From: Gemmatimonadota bacterium
GTDB taxonomy: Bacteria; Latescibacterota; UBA2968; UBA8231
DNA length: 57,947 nt
Assembly (NCBI GenBank): GCA_028875335.1
Contig: JAPPEF010000132.1
Span: forward strand, 1-57,947
Direction of reading: 5' to 3'
Position 1 is the stretch's first letter, and every line of letters begins with the position of its first letter. Below the pieces are notes generated by a model. It did not search any database. It worked only from the letters and a program-made list of their open reading frames with translations, and was not told the origin of the DNA. This document shows positions 33,828-42,322 of this stretch, piece by piece. The position numbers were made by a program, and so were the translations under genes.

Positions 33828-35213
33828 ATGGCAGATTGTGTTCTCCAAACTTTGATACCAGACATCGAACGCTTGGCAGCAACAACGGTTGCCAAGTATA
33901 GACTTCCCGGCATGGCGCTCGGCATTATCCGTGACCGAAAACTCGCTTGGTTCGGCGGGTTCGGTGCAGCGGATCTCGATTCGGGCAAAAAACCTACTGC
34001 AAGCACGATTGCCCGCGTCGCCTCAGTGACCAAGACGTTCACGACAACTGCGATTATGCAGTTGCGGGATGCGGGACAACTCAAGTTGGACGATCCACTA
34101 GCACAGCACATCCCCGAATTTGCTTCAGCTCGCGCTATCCACGGCGATGTCAATGGTGTGACGCTCCGACGATTGTTGACACACCGCTCCGGCTTGGTCA
34201 CCGAGTCGCCGACGCACGGTTGGAATGATCTCGACTTCCCAAGCCGCGAGGAGATGCTCGGCAAACTGCCGGAGACGGGGATTGTCATCCCGCAGGACTC
34301 CGCTTTCAAATACTCAAACCTTGCATTTGGGTTACTCGGCGAGGTGGTGTACCGGCTCACCGGCACGCCATACATCGAATACGTCCACGCCAATATCATT
34401 GAGCCGCTCGGCCTAGCGTCCACGGTCTTCGACCTCACGGACGAATTGCGTCCTCACTTCTTTGTCGGTTATAACCCGACGCCCTACCAAGACCGCCCTG
34501 AACGCGCTCCTTACGCCCACCTGAACGGGATTGCAGCGGCGGGACAACTGCATTCCACCGTTGGCGACTTGGCAAAGTGGGTATCGTTCCAATTCCAAAC
34601 CGACGGCGGAGATCGCCGCGAGGCACAGATCCTCAAGGGATCAACACTGGTGGAGATTCAACAACCGCAATACGTCGAGCCGGACTGGTCAGCGGGGCAA
34701 TGTCTAGGCTGGCGAGTAACCCGCATCGGCGACCATGTCTATCACAATCACGGTGGCGGGATCCACGGCTTTGGCACGCAGGTGTGGTTCAACATTCCGC
34801 AGAAAACCGGCGTAGTTGTTCTCATCAACATGTGGCCCCCGCACGGAGGTCTTGAGATTGCACAGGAAGTACTTGAAATGGTACTAAATGCCGACGAAGC
34901 CGTGCCGCTTGTACCAGAGCAGCCAGCGCTTGAATCAACACCAGAGGCATTTCGGCGCTTTGTCGGTTATTATCGCGCCGAGCCGGGTATTGATGTGGAC
35001 ATTGAGGTGCGCGACGGCAGCCTGCGGCTTGCGGCGCACGGTGGGTCTGCGTATTCCCTACACGCCCCGGCAGTCCTCGAACCGACGGACAAGGAGGAGG
35101 AATGGCTTGTTCGCGAAGGTCGTGCAGCCGGAGAAATCGCCCTCTTTAAGTTTGACGACGATCGCGTAATTAGCTACGAATTGGGAGCTTTTGTGTTCAA
35201 AAAGTTGGTATGA
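33828..35213 (+). CDS. Serine hydrolase, class C beta-lactamase/esterase family, copy 1
   Basis: The ATG at 33828 begins just after the sialidase stop and gives 461 residues; a longer in-frame extension upstream runs antiparallel inside the sialidase gene and is not used. The S-x-x-K motif is S66-V-T-K, the Y-x-N motif is Y162-S-N, and the third element is a YHNHGGG segment near 305. The C-terminal ~110 residues form a lipocalin-like add-on common in this family. Members cleave esters, D-amino peptides or beta-lactams. Codon and base composition appear less GC-rich than upstream genes, as does the following gene, hinting at acquisition of this block. Confidence 0.85.
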   Translation: MADCVLQTLIPDIERLAATTVAKYRLPGMALGIIRDRKLAWFGGFGAADLDSGKKPTASTIARVASVTKTFTTTAIMQLRDAGQLKLDDPLAQHIPEFASARAIHGDVNGVTLRRLLTHRSGLVTESPTHGWNDLDFPSREEMLGKLPETGIVIPQDSAFKYSNLAFGLLGEVVYRLTGTPYIEYVHANIIEPLGLASTVFDLTDELRPHFFVGYNPTPYQDRPERAPYAHLNGIAAAGQLHSTVGDLAKWVSFQFQTDGGDRREAQILKGSTLVEIQQPQYVEPDWSAGQCLGWRVTRIGDHVYHNHGGGIHGFGTQVWFNIPQKTGVVVLINMWPPHGGLEIAQEVLEMVLNADEAVPLVPEQPALESTPEAFRRFVGYYRAEPGIDVDIEVRDGSLRLAAHGGSAYSLHAPAVLEPTDKEEEWLVREGRAAGEIALFKFDDDRVISYELGAFVFKKLV

Positions 35214-35226
35214 CGATGCGGCCTCT

Positions 35227-35952
35227 CTACCCAGTTTCTGTGAGAACCGCCTTCAGTCGTTCCGGATAGTTTGTCAAAATCCCATCGACGCCTATCTCGA
35301 TGTAAGTTCGCATATCTTCGGGGGTATCCGCATAAAAGACGTGCACAACTCGTCCTGCCGCATGGGCCTTTTGGACGAACTCCCGATTCGTGATGTCCCG
35401 TCCCGGCTGCATCGTCCGCAGCCCCATCTCTACCGATTTTCGGATATATTCCTCTGGCGTGCGATTCGCGCGAAAGATCCGGCACTCAATTCGCGAGTCA
35501 ATCTCGGCAAAAATTCCAACGCTTTCATCGCTGCACGCCAAAATAGAAGCCTCTACCATCTGAAACTCGCACAATGCCTGTGCAACCTTGCGTTCATAGC
35601 GACCGTCTGGATTGCCCCCTTCTTTGAGGTGGACATTGAGCCTAACCTTCCCTTGTACGAGGTCTAATGCTTCCTCCCATGTTGGCACGCGCTCACCCCG
35701 AAACTGCTCGCCAAACACTCTTCCGGCGTCGAGAGCCTTGATTTCAGCTAGTGTGAGTTCGGCAATCGCGCCCGTACCATCTGTCGTCCGATCTACGGTT
35801 GAGTCGTGCATGACAATTAGATGCTCGTCCTTTGTCATGTAGAGATCCAACTCAATCTCATCAACGCCAATTTCCAACGCCTTCTGAAAGGCGATCAACG
35901 TATTTTCGGGATAGTTTCCCGACGCACCCCGATGAGCAACATTAACAACCAT
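35227..35952 (-). CDS. Glycerophosphodiester phosphodiesterase
   Basis: The start is placed at 35952, where AGAGGTG precedes ATG at proper distance; an upstream in-frame start at 36000 has none. The 241-residue protein shows the GDPD catalytic set: H7-R8-G-A in V-A-H-R-G-A-S-G, E-N-T, E-I-E-L-D-L (metal acids near 32-34), V-M-H-D-S-T (second His ~49) and a T-D-G-T-G stretch. It hydrolyses glycerophosphodiesters to glycerol-3-phosphate and an alcohol. It lacks a signal peptide, so it is cytoplasmic. It is convergent with the serine hydrolase gene, 13 bases apart, with no visible terminator. Confidence 0.92.
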   Translation of the reverse strand: MVVNVAHRGASGNYPENTLIAFQKALEIGVDEIELDLYMTKDEHLIVMHDSTVDRTTDGTGAIAELTLAEIKALDAGRVFGEQFRGERVPTWEEALDLVQGKVRLNVHLKEGGNPDGRYERKVAQALCEFQMVEASILACSDESVGIFAEIDSRIECRIFRANRTPEEYIRKSVEMGLRTMQPGRDITNREFVQKAHAAGRVVHVFYADTPEDMRTYIEIGVDGILTNYPERLKAVLTETG

Positions 35953-35980
35953 TTTTACACCTCTTTGATTAGTGCCATGA

Positions 35981-36008
35981 GTCCCTTGCGCCGCGACCAA
36001 GTGGCCAT
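35981..36008. repeat. 28-bp interspersed repeat, copy 2
   Basis: GTCCCTTGC-G-CCGC-G-ACCAAGTGGCCAT matches 30935-30962 at 26 of 28 bases. It lies upstream of the glycerophosphodiesterase. The stretch from here to 36154 carries no gene I can support. Confidence 0.5.
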
Positions 36009-36154
36009 ACTAGTGCATCGCCCTACATTGGGGATTTGCCGTCGTGCTGTGGGCTACGGTTAGCTGCTATCTGGGGACGATGGGGCTAGTGGGGCACCTG
36101 CAATCAGGAGGCGATCCCCATTGAACACGTCGGCCATGCAGTGCTTCTTGTTGT

Positions 36155-36463
36155 CTATGACGCAGGGATATGTGCGGACGACTTCTTCCCAAAGCGGTAG
36201 TTGGCGCGGTCCTCTTCGGTGGCCAAGCGAGCCTGCGACGGTAAGACCGTGGCAATAGCGACTGTATAGCCATCTAGCTTCAAGAATTCCACTTCGAAGG
36301 CTTCTCCGTCACCTTGTATATAAACAATCGTGCCGACATCGCCGGCTTGCAGTCCTCCCTTTGGACTGCCGTTCTCGAGCAGCGGACTGCCGGGTGGAAC
36401 ATCCCAGATGTGATCGAGCGGAATTTCGGTTGTGAGAACGATAGCGTCTAGTTGTTTGAACAT
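36155..36463 (-). CDS. DUF4926-domain protein
   Basis: A 102-residue protein with TTAGGAGG before its ATG. The segment G-D-V-G-T-I-V-Y-I-Q-G-D-G-E-A-F-E-V-E-F is the DUF4926 signature, a small beta-barrel domain; the N-terminus is hydrophobic (LDAIVLTTEIPLDHIWDV), and about 25 extra residues follow the domain (ATEEDRANYRFGKKSS). DUF4926 proteins are often found near toxin-antitoxin or restriction-type genes, but the function is unknown. Confidence 0.75.
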   Translation of the reverse strand: MFKQLDAIVLTTEIPLDHIWDVPPGSPLLENGSPKGGLQAGDVGTIVYIQGDGEAFEVEFLKLDGYTVAIATVLPSQARLATEEDRANYRFGKKSSAHIPAS

Positions 36464-36554
36464 ATTTGCCTCCTAATCAGCCGGATACGCCGTGACGAAC
36501 CTCGCTGTCAATATCCAACCGATGTGGTCAATGCGCAATGGCCCTCCTTTCCCC

Positions 36555-39224
36555 TTACGGCGTGCTACGGTACGGCACCACCACAAACGCCACCCCCGTA
36601 GGCGACTTCCGAGGGTTTTCATAGACTGTTACCAGCATACCAGCGGCGACTTCTGCAACCTGCTGCACTCGTCCCGAAGGCCAGCGCACTCGCACGGCAT
36701 CCGCTCGTTGATATACGCCTAAGCCGACAATCAAGGTCGCGCTGTTCTGGGCCGAGAAGCCCTCGCCGGCTCGGTGCTCGCGCAACAGCGTCCTCCCGCC
36801 GACATCTACTTCCACTTGCACGCCATACCCATCGCGCACGCTCCACTCGCGCGAGACCTCGTCGCGGTCGTTACCCCCCACAAACCGCAAGGCGAGGATA
36901 TGCCCCGCCTTGCTGCGGTTGGCAAACAACTCGCAGAGCGGCTCGTTGGCATTGACGACAGCCAAATCAATGCGCCCATCGCGGTCAAAGTCCAAGATGG
37001 CAAAGGCGCGGCCATCCGCAGGTGAATCCGCTGCCGACAAACCCGATACATCGATAAAGTCGCGACCTTCTACATTGAGAAAGAAGCGGTTGCGCTGGTA
37101 TCCACTAAGCGAGGCCCCCGCGTCGAGCCGCGCCCCCACGTTGTACGCCCCATCCGTCCGGCCATGGCGCACGACCGTGCGCCAAAACAAGCTTCAGGTA
37201 TCCTCGGGAAGCGCGACCTCTCGCGGCGGGGTGTAGTAGCCACTCAGGGCGTAAATGTCGAGGTCACCGTCGTTATCGAAGTCCAGGAACTGGCCGCCCC
37301 AGCCCCAGCCGCCGTCCTCCACCGGCGAGTCTGCAACGAGGGTGAAGCCCTCACTGCCGTTCCGTAAGAGGGAGTTGCCCCGGGCCAAAGGGGCAAACGC
37401 CGCACCCGCCTGCCCGGCAGCTTCCGTGATACGGCGACCAGCGCTGCTGTGCATGTTGGTCACGTACAGGTCTTGGCGGCCATCCCCGTCGTAATCGGCC
37501 CAACTCGCACCCATGCCAAAGCCTGGGTCCGCAGCCCCGCTCTCCACAGTGACATCAACGAGGGCACCGCCGTCATTGCGGAGCAAGTTATTGGCCGCAA
37601 AGTCGTTGGCGAGGTAGAGATCCGGATCGCCGTCGCGGTCGTAGTCGGCCCAAGTCGCCTGTAACGTATTGCGCCACACAGCGGCGGTGGCAGCGAAGCG
37701 TCCGTTGCCGAGATTGCGCAACAGAACATTGGGCGACCCGGGCGCGTCGTAGATGAGATGGCCGATGCGGTCGCGGCTCAGGTCGTAGAGCACGCGAGCG
37801 TGGTCCGCGGGCAGAAAGTCGGCCAACAGCGCGCCGCCCCAAAGCTCAGCACGGGGAGCGGAAGTGGCCGCGGCGAGCAACATCCGCGCGGCATACGTGG
37901 AGAAGTACACATCGAGCAGACCATCGCCGTTGTAATCGGCCGCTGAGATCGAGGCCACGAGGAACGGCAAGACGCCATCTCCCAAGTCGCGAGAAGCGAA
38001 GTGCCCGTCCTCGTTGACCATGTAGAGGCTGGGCGCAAGCGTGCGGCCGAGGAATACATCCGGGTCGCCGTCGTTGTCAAAATCGGCGAAGAGCGCAGCC
38101 GCAGTATGGTGTTCCACATCGAGACCGTATTGGGCTGCGCGCTCAGTGAATGTGCCATCGCCGCCGTTGTGCAACAGCATGTTCCTACCTTGGCGCACGG
38201 CAATATACAGGTCGTCGTACCCATCGGCGTCGATATCCACGACGCTAATGCCGGGATGGCGGTCAAAGGCCTGACGAGTGAAATAGCGGTGCGGCGCGAC
38301 GAACGCAGAGTCGCTAAACGACTGGTGCACTAGTTCGGCGTGGCGCGAAAATCTAGCCCGGGCGCGATCCCCGTCGCGCGGGAGCGCTTCGTCGAGGACT
38401 TCGGCAAACAGCGCCTGCGCCCGCGTGAGCATCTCCAGCGATTCGGTCTCCCAGCGCCGAACCCGCCAAGTGTCATCTTCCTGTTGCTGCCACTCAAGTA
38501 CCAACCGAGCCAGTATCTGCGCGCGCTCCCCGTCTTGTGTCTGCGCCGAGGCGTCAAAGCGCAAACGGGCTTGGTAGATCGTCTCTTCCGCGTCGAGAAA
38601 ATGCCCGGTCTCAATGTGGAAGGCCGCATAGTCGAAAAAATGTACCGCAGCTAAGAGCGGATTCCACAGTTGAATGTCTGAACCACGGAACTGCTCAGCG
38701 GGTGCAATCCCCCAGCGCTGACGTTTAATACCTAGCGCCGGGACGACCTCAGTCGCCTCCCCCGTCTGCTCCACGTCCGCAGCATCAACCGTGTCGGCAA
38801 AAAGCGCGCGAGCCGGCGCAGCGGGCAGTTGGCCTTGGTACATCCCCAAGGCGAGAAGTGGCAGACCCTCGCCGCTCAAGTGCTGCTGCACCGTTTCGCT
38901 GCGGTCAATAGTCGCCAAGAGGCGATTGCGTTCCTGCACCTTTTGCAGTGAGCGGACCGTACCGTATCCTCCGAGAACGACAAGCGCACCAAAGATGAAA
39001 GCGACGAGCGCAATGGGTGCTAGCGGCAGCCGAGGGCATCGCCAAATGAGCCAACCACCGCCAAAGAGCAAGGCGATCTGGAGGACGATGATACCCTCGA
39101 TACCAAGCGGATGCCCCGGAAAAAAATGCGCGAGGGCCAGCGGATTGAAAGCCAAACCACTGAGCAGCAGGGCCACACCGGCGAGGCGCACGACGGCACG
39201 CCGACGACTGGTCACCGGTCGCAT
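36555..39224 (-). pseudogene. CRTAC1-like FG-GAP/ASPIC-UnbV protein with one in-frame TGA
   Basis: A continuous 890-codon frame is broken by one TGA at 37194-37196, giving a 676-residue N-terminal part (37194-39224) and a 211-codon continuation. Three membrane helices lie in the first ~115 residues, followed by a helical region and then FG-GAP/VCBS loops (DIDADGYDDLYI, DFDNDGDPDVFL, DYNGDGLLDVYF, DYDRDGDPDLYL, DYDGDGRQDLYV, DFDNDGDLDIYA). Downstream of the TGA the ASPIC/UnbV domain is intact (V-R-W-P-S-G, L-V-T-V-Y-E-N). The TGA sits in D-T-stop-S-L-F-W-R-T-V-V-R, a well-conserved linker, and both halves look functional, so it is a recent nonsense mutation or sequencing error rather than two genes. 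TGA is a normal stop elsewhere in the window. Confidence 0.75.
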
Positions 39225-39293
39225 CCTCCGTCTAGCAAATCAGAGGTCAACCTCAGCCGGTACGAGGCTGATTTACCCCATTGGATGTAGTTT

Positions 39294-39321
39294 TTGTCCC
39301 GGCAAGACAGCATAGTATATT
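39294..39321 (+). promoter_or_regulatory. Candidate promoter for the conserved hypothetical gene at 39375
   Basis: TTGTCC (39294-39299; three of six) and TATATT (39316-39321; five of six) are separated by 16 bases and lie about 55 bases upstream of the start codon. Weak -35; prediction only. Confidence 0.35.
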
Positions 39322-39374
39322 AGACGCCAAACAGCCGCTCAGCCTCGGCAGATTCCAACAAAAGGAGGTGCCCC

Positions 39375-40616
39375 CTGTTCGCTGAAATCGCCCGTCACGC
39401 CCTCGATCGGGTGCCTTTGTCCATCATCTTCGACGATTCCACGGTGCTGGTCAACCTCAACTATTTCTTCCTCCGCGACCGCACCATCGCCGAGGGCCGT
39501 CCCCAGCGCTGGGAGGATCTGCCAGTGGTCCATCCTGCGTCCTTTACCCGCGAATTTGCCGAATGGTGCCTAACAAGCGGCGTCCGAGGAAAATTCTCAG
39601 TAGTCCCCTGCCCGGCAGCCCTAGGACGCATCGACGAGGGGCTTCCTCTTTTCAGCAAAGCCCAACAAGACGAATGGCTGGCCATGTGCCGCGAGGTCAT
39701 CGTCCCCGCCTTCGACATCACGCCCGAGATGCTCACCCACACGTTCGTGCTAGACCCCAAGACCTTGCAGCCGCTCCCCTCTAGAATATGGGAGCAATAC
39801 GATTGGGCCGCGCTGCCCGAGGATCAAGAGGAGTTGGTCACCGAGTACATCGCCCAAGCGTGCCGCATTCTAGTCGCTGTGGGCCTAACGCCGCAAGGGG
39901 TAACCTCGCCGGGCGGCTTCGGCGGTCGCACCCTGCCCTTTTACGCCCGCTGTGCTGGCGAAGCCGTGCGCCAAGTCACGGGCAACCCAGTCCCCTACTT
40001 TTTTCAGCGGGTCTCCAGGGACGACACAGTAGATACCCCCGTGTGGTACCCCAACCGCCAAACCGGCCAAGCCACCGGCGAAATCATCGCCTCCACCGGC
40101 GACTGGACTGGCAGTTGGACCGGCTATGGCGAGGTCGATCCCGACAAGTACATCACTCCCGACTTGGAGGGCGGCCGCCTACCAGCCCTCATCGACGCGG
40201 GCGAACCGGCTGTGCTCATCAGCCATTGGCAGGGATTTTATGGGCTACACGATGAGGACCGGCGCGGCTTTAAGGCATTTAAGAAGGTGGTGAGCCGTCT
40301 CGCCGAACGCGATCCGAGGGGAGAGCGCACCCAATGGCGCACCTGTAGCCAAATCACCACCTATGCCTGCGCCCGCACAATGGCCGAGATCACAGTCGAG
40401 GGCAACACTATCCGCCTCGACCTGCCGGTGCAGACCCCTGACCTGACTCTGCGCCTGACGAATGGAGAGGTGCGCTCAGTCCGGGTGGATGGCCGCCCAT
40501 TGACGCAGGTTTCGAACCACGCGACCTTCAAAAGCGATACTTTTCTGCTAGAGGACGGAGCTACTTTAGTCGCCTTTGACCCAGCCCAAAGACGGGTGGA
40601 AGTGGAAGTGGAGTAA
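39375..40616 (+). CDS. Conserved hypothetical protein, polysaccharide-deacetylase-like fold possible; CTG start
   Basis: A strong AAAGGAGG (39361-39368) is followed at normal spacing by an in-frame CTG at 39375, giving 413 residues beginning L-F-A-E-I-A-R-H-A-L-D-R-V-P. The next candidate, GTG 39411, has no ribosome-binding site and would remove a plausible N-terminal helix. Recognisable features are few: S-I-I-F-D-D-S near the start, V-R-G-K-F-S-V-V-P-C-P, T-P-Q-G-V-T-S-P-G-G-F and S-H-W-Q-G-F-Y, a pattern reminiscent of NodB-type deacetylases and other (beta/alpha) barrels. The function is unknown; the tail is beta-rich (LTLRLTNGEVRSVRVDGRPL). Confidence 0.7.
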   Translation: MFAEIARHALDRVPLSIIFDDSTVLVNLNYFFLRDRTIAEGRPQRWEDLPVVHPASFTREFAEWCLTSGVRGKFSVVPCPAALGRIDEGLPLFSKAQQDEWLAMCREVIVPAFDITPEMLTHTFVLDPKTLQPLPSRIWEQYDWAALPEDQEELVTEYIAQACRILVAVGLTPQGVTSPGGFGGRTLPFYARCAGEAVRQVTGNPVPYFFQRVSRDDTVDTPVWYPNRQTGQATGEIIASTGDWTGSWTGYGEVDPDKYITPDLEGGRLPALIDAGEPAVLISHWQGFYGLHDEDRRGFKAFKKVVSRLAERDPRGERTQWRTCSQITTYACARTMAEITVEGNTIRLDLPVQTPDLTLRLTNGEVRSVRVDGRPLTQVSNHATFKSDTFLLEDGATLVAFDPAQRRVEVEVE

Positions 40617-40677
40617 CTATATAGGAAGCCCCACCGCTAGGGGGTTTTGCGACAGCTTCTCACAGGAGGTTCGAACA

Positions 40678-40893
40678 GTGAGCAATACCTACACGGCAAT
40701 TTTTGAACGAGACGATGAATGGCACATCGCATATTGTCCAGAGGTGCCGGGAGCCAACGGTCAAGGCCGCACAAAGCAAGAGGCTCGGGAAAGCCTAGCG
40801 AGCGCGATTGAACTCATCTTGCGGGATCGTCTGGAAGATGCATTGCGAGGTCTTCCAGATGACGCCGAACGAGATATTGTGGTTGTCCAGTGA
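40678..40893 (+). CDS. hicB: HicB-family antitoxin
   Basis: A GTG start with ACAGGAGG ten bases upstream gives 71 residues. The fold pattern is that of HicB/UPF0150: Y-T-A-I-F-E-R-D-D-E-W-H-I-A-Y-C-P-E-V-P-G, then G-R-T-K-Q-E-A-R-E-S-L-A-S-A-I, the partially degraded RNase-H-like fold. It lacks the C-terminal DNA-binding helix of longer HicB proteins, so autoregulation may rely on the complex. It overlaps hicA by four bases (GTGA). HicB neutralises the HicA mRNA interferase. Confidence 0.88.
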   Translation: MSNTYTAIFERDDEWHIAYCPEVPGANGQGRTKQEARESLASAIELILRDRLEDALRGLPDDAERDIVVVQ

Positions 40894-41081
40894 AGAGAAG
40901 AGCTCTTCTACGGCATCTCAGACGTAACGGCTGCTACCTCAAACGGGAAGGTTCCGCGCACTCTCTATGGTGCAATCCTGCTACCGGTGCCGTTGAAGCA
41001 GTGCCCCGTCATGTAGAGATCCCCAATCGTCTCGCCAAGAAAATTTGTAAAGCACTCTCCATACCAGAAATCGGCGGATAA
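40890..41081 (+). CDS. hicA: HicA-family mRNA interferase toxin
   Basis: The 63-residue product overlaps hicB by four bases. It has the dsRBD-like HicA pattern: L-L-R-H-L-R-R-N-G-C-Y-L-K-R-E-G-S-A-H-S-L-W, with the catalytic His in G-S-A-H, and V-P-R-H-V-E-I-P-N-R-L-A-K-K-I-C-K-A-L-S-I at the C-terminus. HicA cleaves mRNA when free of HicB. The antitoxin-first order is the less common one for the family. The pair lies between metabolic genes. Confidence 0.9.
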   Translation: MKRRALLRHLRRNGCYLKREGSAHSLWCNPATGAVEAVPRHVEIPNRLAKKICKALSIPEIGG

Positions 41082-41116
41082 CTTCGCTGAATCATGTTAA
41101 CAACGGAGACTACAAC

Positions 41117-42190
41117 ATGGACTCACGCCCCCAAATACTCATCGCCTGCAACAAGCACGTGCGCGAGCAGTACCTCGCCGCAGCCGATTTCGAACGCCTC
41201 GAAGTCTTCGCCGACTGGGACTGGTTTGAATGCGAAGGCGGCGGCATTTACGACACCAACGCAGATCCCAAGACCGCCCAAGTGTTAGGCGAGCGACTAG
41301 GTGGTTACGACGGCTTAGTCGTCTGCCACGGCTGCCCGACGGTCGAGGCCGCAGTCTTGGATCAAGCCCCCGACCTGAAAATCATCGGCGAACTGGAAGG
41401 CGACCGCTTTGCCAGCCGCATCGACGTCGAGGCCGCCTGGGCGCGGGGCGTCTGCACGGTCGATACGACCAACGGCTCATCGTATCCAGTGTCCGAGTGG
41501 GCCTTGGCGCTCATTATCATCGCCCTGCGCAACGCCGGTGCCCAATTCCGCCGCCTCATCGCCGGCGACGTGAGCCCTCGTCCGCACACCGACTTTGGCT
41601 TCATCCACGGCGACCTGACCGGCAAGCGCGTTGGCCTGATCGGCTGCGGGCACATTGGCCGACGGCTGATCCAATTTTTGCGTCCCTTCCAGACCGAAGT
41701 GTGGGTGTTTGATCCCTATCTGGCGCGGGAGATGGCCGACGCCGTCGGCTTCCTCAAAACCTCGTTGGACAACGTGATGTCGCAGTGCGACGCCATCGTC
41801 TGCCTAGCTCCGCACACCCCGCGCACCGAGCGCATGATTGGCCAACGAGAGCTAGACCTGATCCAGCCGGGCGCGGTGTTCGTCAATGTGTCGCGCGGCA
41901 AAGTAGTGGATTCAGATGCACTAGTGAGGAGGCTCAAGCGGGGCGACATCGTCGCCGGTCTAGACGTGTTTGATCCAGATGTAGGCGAGGACAACGCCTA
42001 TGGTGACAAGGAGATTCTCCACTTGGAAAACGTCTTCGTCACCCCCCACATCGCCGGTGTGACCGTACAGAGCTATCCGCGCTTTTTCGAGCTGATGGTC
42101 GACGAACTCAACCGCTTCTTCCACGGGCACGAAACCCTCTTCGACCTGACGCCGCGCTCCATCGCCAACCGCCGGGGTAGTGAGAGTTGA
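41117..42190 (+). CDS. D-2-hydroxyacid dehydrogenase
   Basis: The 357-residue protein has the NAD-binding motif G-L-I-G-C-G-H-I-G near 174-182, the catalytic Arg in N-V-S-R-G-K-V-V-D near 262, the conserved acid in D-V-F-D-P-D, and the C-terminal catalytic His in T-P-H-I-A-G-V near 312. This is the 3-phosphoglycerate/glyoxylate/D-lactate dehydrogenase superfamily; the substrate is unspecified. The N-terminal domain is divergent (PQILIACNKHVREQYLA). It sits 35 bases after hicA without evident linkage to it, and most likely belongs with the sugar-acid genes. Confidence 0.9.
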   Translation: MDSRPQILIACNKHVREQYLAAADFERLEVFADWDWFECEGGGIYDTNADPKTAQVLGERLGGYDGLVVCHGCPTVEAAVLDQAPDLKIIGELEGDRFASRIDVEAAWARGVCTVDTTNGSSYPVSEWALALIIIALRNAGAQFRRLIAGDVSPRPHTDFGFIHGDLTGKRVGLIGCGHIGRRLIQFLRPFQTEVWVFDPYLAREMADAVGFLKTSLDNVMSQCDAIVCLAPHTPRTERMIGQRELDLIQPGAVFVNVSRGKVVDSDALVRRLKRGDIVAGLDVFDPDVGEDNAYGDKEILHLENVFVTPHIAGVTVQSYPRFFELMVDELNRFFHGHETLFDLTPRSIANRRGSES

Positions 42191-42192
42191 CC

Positions 42193-42308
42193 ATGCTGAC
42201 CCCACTCCAAGTCGGCCAATTCCGCGCCCTGATCCGGCCGTTCCCCTGACTGCCGATCCTCGCAGGCGGGCCATGGTCGCGCGCCTGCGGGAACTGGCCA
42301 TTGCCTGA
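42193..42308 (+). pseudogene. Short gene relic, possibly of a PhyH-family gene
   Basis: Immediately after the dehydrogenase stop, a 18-codon ORF starts M-L-T-P-L-Q-V-G-Q-F-R-A-L and meets a TGA. This opening is characteristic of PhyH-family N-termini. A one-frame shift at the stop continues T-A-D-P-R-R-R-A-M-V-A-R-L-R-E-L to a TGA at 42306. It could be the two ends of an internally deleted gene. CGCAGGCG (42261-42268) and CGCCTGCG (42282-42289) also form an 8-bp stem here, so a structural explanation is possible. Confidence 0.3.
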
Positions 42309-42322
42309 GTATTAAACCGCTT

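Noticed and set aside
37194..37196. Selenocysteine or alternative genetic code at the in-frame TGA
   Set aside because: No recognisable selenoprotein element was sought successfully, the position is not catalytic, and TGA ends several neighbouring genes normally.
39237..39273. Hairpin AATCAG...CTGATT between FG-GAP gene and hypothetical
   Set aside because: Imperfect pairing with a long loop and no T-run.
40625..40660. Terminator before hicB (CCCCACCGCTAGGGGG-TTTT)
   Set aside because: Only four base pairs of stem; too weak to list.
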